Shown piece after piece: positions 8,781-14,409 of a stretch of 15,195 bases of DNA. The notes under the pieces are model-generated. The model made no database searches. It worked only from the letters and a program-made list of their open reading frames with translations, and had not been told where the DNA came from. The DNA comes from Streptomyces griseus. Its GTDB lineage: Bacteria > Bacteroidota > Bacteroidia > Chitinophagales > Chitinophagaceae. The number at the start of each line of letters is the position of its first letter. Positions within the stretch are counted from its first letter, which is position 1. The position numbers and the translations under genes are program-made. The stretch spans positions 1 through 15,195 of the forward strand of contig CALPIT020000034.1 of NCBI GenBank assembly GCA_943323705.2. The letters run 5' to 3'.

Positions 8781-8971
8781 TATTTCCCCAAATAATCCAC
8801 TTTTGAAAATTTAATATCAGAAATTTAATTCTATAATTATTGTCTCATTCGATTATTTTATTAACTTGTCGCCTCATTGCTAAATGAAATGATTAAAGTC
8901 ATTTTTATTCAGTATGAAATAGTTTTAAAAAACAGAAAAAAAATTAAAAAACCAATTAAAAAAAGATTCTT
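8781..8971. promoter_or_regulatory. Intergenic region and A-rich leader before exbB
   Basis: This 191-nt AT-rich gap probably holds the promoter of the exb-tonB operon. The best candidate I see is TTG at 8840-8842, a 19-nt spacer and TAACTTGT at 8862-8869, which departs from the TAnnTTTG consensus, so confidence is low. The last ~45 nt (8927-8971) are almost all A with a few T and C. Such A-rich, unstructured leaders are typical upstream of well-translated Bacteroidota genes that lack Shine-Dalgarno sites. Confidence 0.3.
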
Positions 8972-9811
8972 ATGGCAGAAGCAAAATCAGCTGCAAATTC
9001 GGCAAAGAAATCCAGCAACATGATTTCATTATTAGCACCAGTAGTGTGTTTGTTGGCAGGTTACATCATTTGGAGATTTATCTTAGGAAATGGTGATAAT
9101 TTCAGTGTAGGTAGTGAAAATGGTGGATTCTGGCCTGAGAGAGAAGCTCCAAAAACAGCTTTAAGTAAAATGTACTTGGGTGGAATCATCGTACCTATTT
9201 TGATTGGTACTTTATTGACCATGATTACATTCGTTGTAGAAAGGTTCATGACTATTTCAAAAGCTTCTGGTACAGGAAACAACAATGACTTCGTTCGTAA
9301 AGTTCAATTTCATTTGGCTAATAAAAATATTGACGCTGCTATTGCAGAGTGCGACAAACAAAAAGGTTCTGTTGGTAATGTAATGAGATCAGGATTACAC
9401 CGTTACAAAGAAATGGTAAATAACACTCAATTGTCTACAGACCAAAAAGTATTGGCTATTCAAAAAGAAGTTGAAGAAGCTACTTCATTAGAATTACCAA
9501 TGTTAGAAAAAAATCTTGTGTTCTTATCAACAATTGCCTCTATTGCAACTTTGATGGGACTATTAGGAACGGTATTGGGTATGATTCGTTCATTCTCTGC
9601 TCTTGGTGAAGACAGTGGTGGTGGTGCAGCAGCAAGTAAATTGTCTGTGGGTATCTCAGAAGCCCTTTACAATACAGCTTTGGGTATTGGAACTTCAGCA
9701 TTCGCGATTGTATTCTATAATATTTTTACCACTAAAATTGATGGTATTACTTATGGTATCGATGAATCTGGTTTTACATTAACCCAATCATTCGCGTCTC
9801 TCTACAAATAG
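8972..9811 (+). CDS. exbB: MotA/TolQ/ExbB family proton channel protein (ExbB-like)
   Basis: ExbB forms the pentameric inner-membrane scaffold around ExbD that uses the proton-motive force to energise TonB. The 279-residue protein has a variable N-terminus with a TM at about 18-37, a second TM at about 68-88, a cytoplasmic helical region (about 95-175), then the family signature helices. These are the GLLGTVLGMIRSFSAL segment (about 193-208) and ISEALYNTALGIGTSAFAIVFYNIF near 225-249. It is longer than E. coli ExbB (244 residues), as is common in Bacteroidota because of the N-terminal extension. It is followed by two exbD genes and tonB, which favours ExbB over TolQ or MotA. The ATG at 8972 follows an A-rich leader. 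Confidence 0.92.
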   Translation: MAEAKSAANSAKKSSNMISLLAPVVCLLAGYIIWRFILGNGDNFSVGSENGGFWPEREAPKTALSKMYLGGIIVPILIGTLLTMITFVVERFMTISKASGTGNNNDFVRKVQFHLANKNIDAAIAECDKQKGSVGNVMRSGLHRYKEMVNNTQLSTDQKVLAIQKEVEEATSLELPMLEKNLVFLSTIASIATLMGLLGTVLGMIRSFSALGEDSGGGAAASKLSVGISEALYNTALGIGTSAFAIVFYNIFTTKIDGITYGIDESGFTLTQSFASLYK

Positions 9812-9819
9812 TTTTGTGG

Positions 9820-9835
9820 AATACGACAACGTATT
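9820..9835 (+). repeat. Small stem-loop between exbB and exbD
   Basis: A perfect 6-bp inverted repeat, AATACG and CGTATT, with a 4-nt loop (ACAA) lies 8 nt after the exbB stop and 33 nt before the exbD start. There is no T-run, so it is not an intrinsic terminator. It could mark an mRNA processing or stability site between two subunits needed in unequal amounts, but a stem this short may also be chance. Confidence 0.35.
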
Positions 9836-9868
9836 GTATCTAAAAGCCACTTTCAAAAAAAATCAAGA

Positions 9869-10519
9869 ATGCCAAAAGTTAAAATTCCACGTAAAAGCAC
9901 AGCAATCGATATGACTGCTATGTGTGATGTGGCGTTTTTGTTACTGTCCTTTTTTATCTTGGCCACCAAACAAAAACCGCCTGAGGCACTTTCAGTTTCA
10001 CCACCAAATTCAGTTTCTGCAAAAGCAGCTCCGGATAAGTCAATATTAATTACATTGACGAAAGACGGAAGGACTTTTCTGATGCTAGGAGATGAAACTA
10101 AAAAAGCTGACATCATCAACAATATAAATGCAGCGAAGGGACTTAATCTTTCTGCTGCTGAAATAAAAAAGCTGAACAAAACATTATTTATTGGTGTACC
10201 ATTCAACCAGCTTAAATCTTTTTTATCAATGGTTGTTGAGCCATCAGCTGATAAATTACCCGGCATACCTACCGACAGTACTAATAATGAAATGATTGAC
10301 TGGTTACATAGCGTTACTAATGTATACGCCGGAACTGATCAGCGTAAATTACAAGAGATGCTGTTAGTAAAGGGAGACAACGCTGCACATTATCCCGCAT
10401 TCAAACAGATAAAGCAAGCGTTTAAGAAAAACGAGATTTATAAATTCAGAATTGTAACGAATGGCGAGGCTGTTCCTGTTGGATCTGAATTGTATTTAAA
10501 TCCACCTAAATCAAATTAA
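9869..10519 (+). CDS. exbD: ExbD/TolR family biopolymer transport protein (first copy)
   Basis: ExbD is a single-pass inner-membrane protein whose TM sits inside the ExbB pore and carries the protonatable aspartate needed for proton-driven motion. The 216-residue product starts with a short basic cytoplasmic tail (PKVKIPRKSTA), then the TM IDMTAMCDVAFLLLSFFIL with Asp20 in the position of the essential ExbD Asp. A periplasmic domain follows, ending in YKFRIVTNGEAVP. It is about 75 residues longer than E. coli ExbD (141), with the extra in the periplasmic part (about 90-170). The TM has Ala-Met-Cys where the second copy has Thr-Pro-Met. The start is ATG 9869; the second exbD is 22 nt downstream. 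Confidence 0.9.
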   Translation: MPKVKIPRKSTAIDMTAMCDVAFLLLSFFILATKQKPPEALSVSPPNSVSAKAAPDKSILITLTKDGRTFLMLGDETKKADIINNINAAKGLNLSAAEIKKLNKTLFIGVPFNQLKSFLSMVVEPSADKLPGIPTDSTNNEMIDWLHSVTNVYAGTDQRKLQEMLLVKGDNAAHYPAFKQIKQAFKKNEIYKFRIVTNGEAVPVGSELYLNPPKSN

Positions 10520-10541
10520 TTAACTAAAAAATCTTACTGAT

Positions 10542-11090
10542 ATGGCAGAAATGGATACCTCGTCGGGTGGTCATCATAAGAAGGGGCCCGGCGTCAAAAA
10601 AGGAAAGAAATTATCGACCAGAGTGGATTTGACTCCGATGGTTGATTTGGGTTTTCTGCTCATCACATTCTTTGTATTCACCACCACTATGAGTCAATCT
10701 ACGGCTATGAGCATGAATGAGCCAAAGGATGATTCAACTCAAATCTTGAAAGTGAAAAACTCTGGTGCGATGACAATTTTATTAGGAAAAGGGGACCAGG
10801 TTTATTATTATTATGGACAGCTCGACGCTGAAAAATTAAGCGAGCAATTTAAAAGTTCAAATTTCAAAGAAATCAGAGAAATCATAGTTTCAAAAAAGAA
10901 GGCTACAAAAATTGATGACTTGATGTACATCATTAAATCAGACAAAGAATCAACATTTAAAAATGCGATTGATATTCTTGATGAAATGAGTATATGTGCA
11001 GTTCCTCCCGGTCACTATGCGGAAGTGGATATGACAGCAACTGAGGAATTGTTGATTAGAAAAACAGAGGAAGCGAATGGCATTAAGTAA
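10542..11090 (+). CDS. exbD: ExbD/TolR family biopolymer transport protein (second copy)
   Basis: This is the second ExbD-like protein of the operon, 182 residues and clearly diverged from the first, so not a recent duplicate. It begins with a His/Lys/Gly-rich cytoplasmic tail (GGHHKKGPGVKKGKK), then the canonical motif RVDLTPMVDLGFLLITFFVF with the functional Asp at residue 35. The periplasmic region (about 60-182) includes IREIIVSKKKATKIDDLMYII. Tandem unequal ExbD proteins are usual in Bacteroidota TonB loci; the two may form a heterodimer inside the ExbB pentamer, but that is inference. The ATG at 10542 follows an A/T-rich leader; tonB begins 45 nt after its stop. Confidence 0.92.
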   Translation: MAEMDTSSGGHHKKGPGVKKGKKLSTRVDLTPMVDLGFLLITFFVFTTTMSQSTAMSMNEPKDDSTQILKVKNSGAMTILLGKGDQVYYYYGQLDAEKLSEQFKSSNFKEIREIIVSKKKATKIDDLMYIIKSDKESTFKNAIDILDEMSICAVPPGHYAEVDMTATEELLIRKTEEANGIK

Positions 11091-11135
11091 TCTCAGTTAA
11101 CCGAACAATATCTAGAAAAAAATTAAAAGATAATT

Positions 11136-11960
11136 ATGGATATAAATAAAATTTTAGGTGCTGATGTGCTTGATATCATCTTCGAGGGAAGAAATAAAGC
11201 ATATGGTGCTTATGAATTAAGAAGAACCTATAATCAAAGACTTAAAAAAGCTTTGATTTTCACAGCATCTTTACTACTGCTTATTTTTGTTAGCGCTGTG
11301 ATGGCAAATGTTCTTTCAAAATACAAGAGCAATACCAATATTGACGTGATTGATACCCAGATGGCAGAAGTGAAAAAAGATGAACCACCACCGCCGCCAC
11401 CACCACCGCCACCACCAACACCTCCACCACCACCGGAAGTGAACCAGGTGAAGTTTACCCCTCCTAAAATTGTAAAGGATGAGGAAGTGGCTCCTGAAGA
11501 AAAAATCGAAGAAATTAAAGAAGATCAGGTTATCTCTACAAAAACTGTAGAAAGCGATAACAAAGATCAAATAGTACAAGCTCCAATTGAAGATAATTCT
11601 AAAGCAGTGGAGATGCCAAAAGAAGACGATGAGAATAAAGTATTCACTAAAGTAGAAGTTGATGCTACTTACATTGGCGGTGAATCAGCTTGGAGAAGAT
11701 ATCTTTCTAATAACTTGGATGCTGGAGTACCCGGAGAAAATGGTGCTGCTCCTGGAACATACACTGTAATTGTAAGATTCATCGTGTCTAAAGATGGTTC
11801 TGTAAGTGATGTTCAAGCTGAAACCAATCATGGATCAGGAATGGAACAGGAATCAGTTCGTGCTATTAAGAAATCAGGTAAATGGACTCCTGCGATTCAA
11901 AATGGTCGTAACGTAACAGCATACAAACGCCAGCCCATCACATGGGTGGTGCAGGAATAG
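11136..11960 (+). CDS. tonB: TonB family energy-transducer protein
   Basis: TonB spans the periplasm and passes energy from ExbB/ExbD to TonB-dependent outer-membrane receptors, which take up glycans and siderophores. Seen in the 274 residues: the N-terminal cytoplasmic signature RNKAYGAYELRRTY (19-32), typical of Bacteroidota TonB; one TM at about 39-60; a proline run of 11 Pro, Thr, 5 Pro (84-100); an acidic Lys/Glu linker (about 105-165); and a C-terminal TonB domain (about 185-274) with TYTVIVRFIVSKDGSVSDVQ and KWTPAIQNGRNVTAYKRQPITW. The usual YP motif at the start of the C-terminal domain is not evident; WRRYLSNNL occupies that place. The gene is last in the operon and is followed at once by a strong terminator. 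Confidence 0.93.
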   Translation: MDINKILGADVLDIIFEGRNKAYGAYELRRTYNQRLKKALIFTASLLLLIFVSAVMANVLSKYKSNTNIDVIDTQMAEVKKDEPPPPPPPPPPPTPPPPPEVNQVKFTPPKIVKDEEVAPEEKIEEIKEDQVISTKTVESDNKDQIVQAPIEDNSKAVEMPKEDDENKVFTKVEVDATYIGGESAWRRYLSNNLDAGVPGENGAAPGTYTVIVRFIVSKDGSVSDVQAETNHGSGMEQESVRAIKKSGKWTPAIQNGRNVTAYKRQPITWVVQE

Positions 11961-11974
11961 CGTTTTAATTTATT

Positions 11975-12011
11975 AAAAAAACCTCTCGTAAATAAAACGA
12001 GAGGTTTTTTT
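11975..12011 (+). terminator. Intrinsic terminator after tonB
   Basis: A perfect 9-bp stem, ACCTCTCGT (11981-11989) with ACGAGAGGT (11997-12005), has a 7-nt AAATAAA loop and is flanked by AAAAAA on the left and TTTTTT on the right. The T-run on both strands makes it able to work in either direction, though no convergent gene is seen. It ends the exb-tonB operon 14 nt after the tonB stop. Confidence 0.93.
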
Positions 12012-12021
12012 ATGGGATGTG

Positions 12022-12066
12022 GTGATGTTTAAAAGGTTTAATAAGTTCAAAAGGTTCAATATGTTG
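12022..12066 (+). repeat. Ladder of five degenerate 9-bp repeats
   Basis: Five successive 9-mers can be read: GTGATGTTT, AAAAGGTTT, AATAAGTTC, AAAAGGTTC, AATATGTTG, consensus about AAWARGTTY. Seen as two 18-bp units (12031-12048 and 12049-12066) they match at 15 of 18 positions. The array sits between the tonB terminator and the mnmE promoter. Function is unknown; it may be a dispersed intergenic repeat or a protein-binding array. Confidence 0.5.
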
Positions 12067-12101
12067 GATTGCCTTGAATTTGAGAGTTTTTGTTACCATA
12101 T

Positions 12102-12131
12102 CTGATTTACTGTTTTATCATTATATCTTTG
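12102..12131 (+). promoter_or_regulatory. Promoter of mnmE (Bacteroidota type)
   Basis: TATCTTTG at 12124-12131 is an exact match to the Bacteroidota -7 consensus TAnnTTTG. A CTG at 12102-12104, 19 nt upstream, is an imperfect -33 box (TTG expected). The box ends only 4 nt before the mnmE ATG, so transcription would start at or next to the start codon and the mRNA would have little or no leader. Confidence 0.6.
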
Positions 12132-12135
12132 AAGT

Positions 12136-13506
12136 ATGAACAACAAATTATCGGGCTGGGATGATACGATTGTGGCGATGGCGACTGCGCCAGGAGTAGC
12201 GGCAATAGGAGTTATTAGAATCAGTGGAAAAAATTCATTTTCAATTGTGTCGACATTATTTCCATCGAAAGATTTATCAGCTCAAACTACACATACCATT
12301 CATGTCGGTTTATTGAAAGATGGTAATGAAGTAATCGATGAAGTGGTATTGTCATTATTCAAAGGACCAAAAAGTTATACTGGAGAAGATACAATTGAAA
12401 TTAGTGGACACGGCAGCCCATTTGTTCAAGAACAAATCATCAATGCTTGTGTGAAATATGGCGCAAGAATAGCCAAGCCAGGAGAGTTCACCCAACGTGC
12501 ATTTTTGAATGGTAAAATGGATTTAACACAGGCAGAATCCGTAGCTGATTTGATAGCTGCAAACACAAAGGCATCACAAAAAACAGCTTTGCACAATATC
12601 AGAGGAGGATTTTCAAACGAGCTGCAACAAATGCGAGATCAACTCATTCAATTTGCTTCATTGATTGAATTGGAACTAGATTTTGCAACCGAAGATGTGG
12701 AGTTTGCCGACAGAGGAAAGTTTTATGCATTGATTAAGCAGATAGACATCACTACAAATAATTTGATTGCTTCATTTCAATTAGGCAACGTGATTAAGAA
12801 CGGTGTAAGTGTGGCCATCATTGGAAAACCTAACGCAGGCAAATCAACCTTGTTGAATTGTTTACTGAATGAAGAAAGAGCCATCGTAAGTGATATAGCC
12901 GGAACGACAAGAGATACCATCGAAGAACAAATCAATATCAATGGTGTGATATTTAGAATCATCGATACAGCAGGAATTAGAAATGAAAGTAAAGATGTGA
13001 TTGAAAATATCGGCATTGAAAGGAGTTTGGAGAAAATGAAATCCGCAGATTTGGTGTTGTATATTTTTGATGTGAACACAGAAAGTGCGGCTTCTCTTAC
13101 ACAGCAACAAATATTATTTAAAGATAGCGGCATCAATTATTTAATGGTTGCAAATAAAACTGATATTTCAGTTTCAAGTCCAAATGAAAACCATCACTTC
13201 CTCTATATATCAGCTAAGCAACAGGTAGGCGTAGACGCACTTAAAGAAAAAATATATCAGGGTACTGTTAACAATCTTGTAAACACAGACAACACTATAG
13301 TGACCAACGTTCGTCATTTGCAATCTTTACATCAGATCAAAAAATCCGTCGAAGAAATATTGAAAGGACTCAATAATCATTTGCCTGGAGATTTGCTTGC
13401 CATAGAAATCAGAACTTGTTTATTTCATTTGGGAGAGATAACGGGAGAGATTACGAATGAAGATAAGTTGGATTATATATTTAGTAAGTTTTGTATCGGG
13501 AAATAG
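12136..13506 (+). CDS. mnmE: tRNA uridine-5-carboxymethylaminomethyl modification GTPase MnmE
   Basis: MnmE, with MnmG, modifies the wobble uridine (U34) of certain tRNAs, using formyl-tetrahydrofolate derivatives and GTP hydrolysis. The 456-residue protein is full length (E. coli 454). Seen in order: the N-terminal folate-binding domain starting DDTIVAMATAPGVAAIGVIRISG; the helical domain; an inserted Ras-like G domain with G1 GKPNAGKS (230-237), G2 GTTRDT (256-261), G3 DTAG (277-280) and G4 NKTD (340-343); and the C-terminal CIGK (453-456) whose Cys is required for activity. The start is ATG 12136, close behind a -7 box. It is probably monocistronic, separated from its neighbours by a terminator upstream and 164 nt downstream. 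mnmG is not in the window. Confidence 0.97.
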   Translation: MNNKLSGWDDTIVAMATAPGVAAIGVIRISGKNSFSIVSTLFPSKDLSAQTTHTIHVGLLKDGNEVIDEVVLSLFKGPKSYTGEDTIEISGHGSPFVQEQIINACVKYGARIAKPGEFTQRAFLNGKMDLTQAESVADLIAANTKASQKTALHNIRGGFSNELQQMRDQLIQFASLIELELDFATEDVEFADRGKFYALIKQIDITTNNLIASFQLGNVIKNGVSVAIIGKPNAGKSTLLNCLLNEERAIVSDIAGTTRDTIEEQININGVIFRIIDTAGIRNESKDVIENIGIERSLEKMKSADLVLYIFDVNTESAASLTQQQILFKDSGINYLMVANKTDISVSSPNENHHFLYISAKQQVGVDALKEKIYQGTVNNLVNTDNTIVTNVRHLQSLHQIKKSVEEILKGLNNHLPGDLLAIEIRTCLFHLGEITGEITNEDKLDYIFSKFCIGK

Positions 13507-13535
13507 TATAAATAATAGATTATCAGTTATTTATA
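13507..13535 (+). repeat. AT-only inverted repeat just after mnmE
   Basis: TATAAATAA (13507-13515) and TTATTTATA (13527-13535) form a perfect 9-bp inverted repeat with an 11-nt loop, starting at the base after the mnmE stop. With no G or C in the stem and no T-run after it, it is a poor intrinsic terminator. It could be a weak 3'-end hairpin or a chance feature in AT-rich DNA. Confidence 0.4.
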
Positions 13536-13611
13536 ACGTTATTTTATGCCAAACTCCACCGATTTTTAAAGCATATTTCTATTCTGAAATTGTATTTCTT
13601 TAAATAAAAAA

Positions 13612-13639
13612 GTCAAGTTAAATGCATTGAAAACTTGAC
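13612..13639. promoter_or_regulatory. Inverted repeat overlapping the abiE promoter: candidate operator
   Basis: GTCAAGTT (13612-13619) and AACTTGAC (13632-13639) are perfect 8-bp inverted arms, with a 12-nt spacer and 20 nt between arm centres, about two helix turns, so both arms face the same side of the DNA. The right arm contains most of the TTGACA -33 box (13635-13640). Characterised AbiEi antitoxins repress their own operon by binding inverted repeats in the promoter, so this is a strong operator candidate by position. Binding itself is inferred. Confidence 0.6.
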
Positions 13640-13665
13640 AAAAAAATTAATAACTCCTATCTTTG
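13635..13665 (+). promoter_or_regulatory. Promoter of the abiE-like operon
   Basis: TTG (13635-13637, within TTGACA) is separated by 20 nt from TATCTTTG (13658-13665), a full match to the Bacteroidota TTG/TAnnTTTG promoter layout. The box ends 5 nt before the ATG at 13671, predicting a leaderless or near-leaderless transcript. The TTG at 13635 could be misread as an upstream start codon of the gene; its role as a -33 box explains it better. Confidence 0.72.
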
Positions 13666-13670
13666 TGAAA

Positions 13671-14396
13671 ATGAAGATTTCTGAAAACATATTACTTCAG
13701 CTTGAAAAGATTCCTGACGATCGGGTATTTGGGTATGCAGATTTAAAGATTGGTGAAAATCAATTTTTATCTGCTGCAAAAGCTATTGAGCGATTGCAAA
13801 AGAAAGGTGTAATCCAAAAGCTTTCCAAGGGTAAATTTTACAAACCTAAAAAATCGGTATTCGGATTTTTAAAACCTAATCAGGAAGAACTACTTAAATC
13901 ATATCTGTTTGATGGCAAAAAACGAATCGCATATATTACTGGAAATTATTTATACAATCAATTAGGGTTAACTACTCAGGTTGGTAAGCAGTTGCAAATT
14001 GCCAGCCGTTCCAAACGTATCATAGTAAAAACAGCATTAGTCAATGCGAAACCTGTAATGGCCTATGTAGATGTGACTGATGATAATTACATTTTGCTTG
14101 GAATCTTAGATGCGATAAAAGACATCAAAACAATTCCTGATGTTGATATTAAAAATGCCATTTTGATTATTTCAGAAAGGATAAATAAAATGGACGCTAA
14201 AAATAAATCATCACTTCTTAAATATGCAATGAAATATCCGCCAAGAGTGAGGGCTTTATTAGGAGCAATTTTACAGCAAATAAATCCTAATCTGGATTTA
14301 AGTAAATTGAAATCAAGCTTAAATCCAATTACTATTTATAAGTTAGGAATTGATAATTCTATTTTGAAGGCTGCTGAATTTTGGAACATTCGATAA
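13671..14396 (+). CDS. AbiEi-like (DUF6088-type) antitoxin / transcriptional repressor
   Basis: This is the probable antitoxin of an AbiE-type (type IV) toxin-antitoxin system. In this family the antitoxin does not bind the toxin; it counters its effect and represses the operon through an N-terminal winged helix. From ATG 13671 the product has 241 residues. Residues about 1-58 read as a winged helix: helices over ENILLQLEKIPDDRVFGYADL and SAAKAIERLQKKGVIQKL, then the wing KGKFYKPKK. The middle (about 70-140) contains YITGNYLYNQLGLTTQVGKQ, typical of AbiEi-like proteins of Bacteroidota. The C-terminal ~100 residues are Lys-rich and helical. The nucleotidyltransferase gene begins 13 nt downstream. 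An upstream TTG (13635) would add 12 residues but overlaps the promoter. The family call rests on motif resemblance plus the partner gene. Confidence 0.78.
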   Translation: MKISENILLQLEKIPDDRVFGYADLKIGENQFLSAAKAIERLQKKGVIQKLSKGKFYKPKKSVFGFLKPNQEELLKSYLFDGKKRIAYITGNYLYNQLGLTTQVGKQLQIASRSKRIIVKTALVNAKPVMAYVDVTDDNYILLGILDAIKDIKTIPDVDIKNAILIISERINKMDAKNKSSLLKYAMKYPPRVRALLGAILQQINPNLDLSKLKSSLNPITIYKLGIDNSILKAAEFWNIR

Positions 14397-14409
14397 ACAA
14401 AACTTAACC

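Noticed and set aside
9853..10266. 137-codon minus-strand frame opposite exbD
   Set aside because: It lies wholly within a well-supported gene with ExbD motifs on the other strand, and has no motif of its own.
11316..11579. Minus-strand open frame with many Trp and Arg, opposite tonB
   Set aside because: It is the antisense of the CCN proline tract, hence the Trp/Arg run. It has no leader or family resemblance.
12777..13136. Minus-strand frames opposite mnmE
   Set aside because: They overlap the G domain of MnmE, whose GTPase motifs prove the + strand coding.
13606..13645. The GTCAAGTT/AACTTGAC repeat as an intrinsic terminator
   Set aside because: On the + strand it is followed by A, not T. 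A T-run exists only for the minus strand, where no gene reads toward it.
13635..13670. Upstream TTG start for the antitoxin
   Set aside because: That TTG fits as the -33 box, the TATCTTTG box lies between it and ATG 13671, and the extra residues look non-coding.
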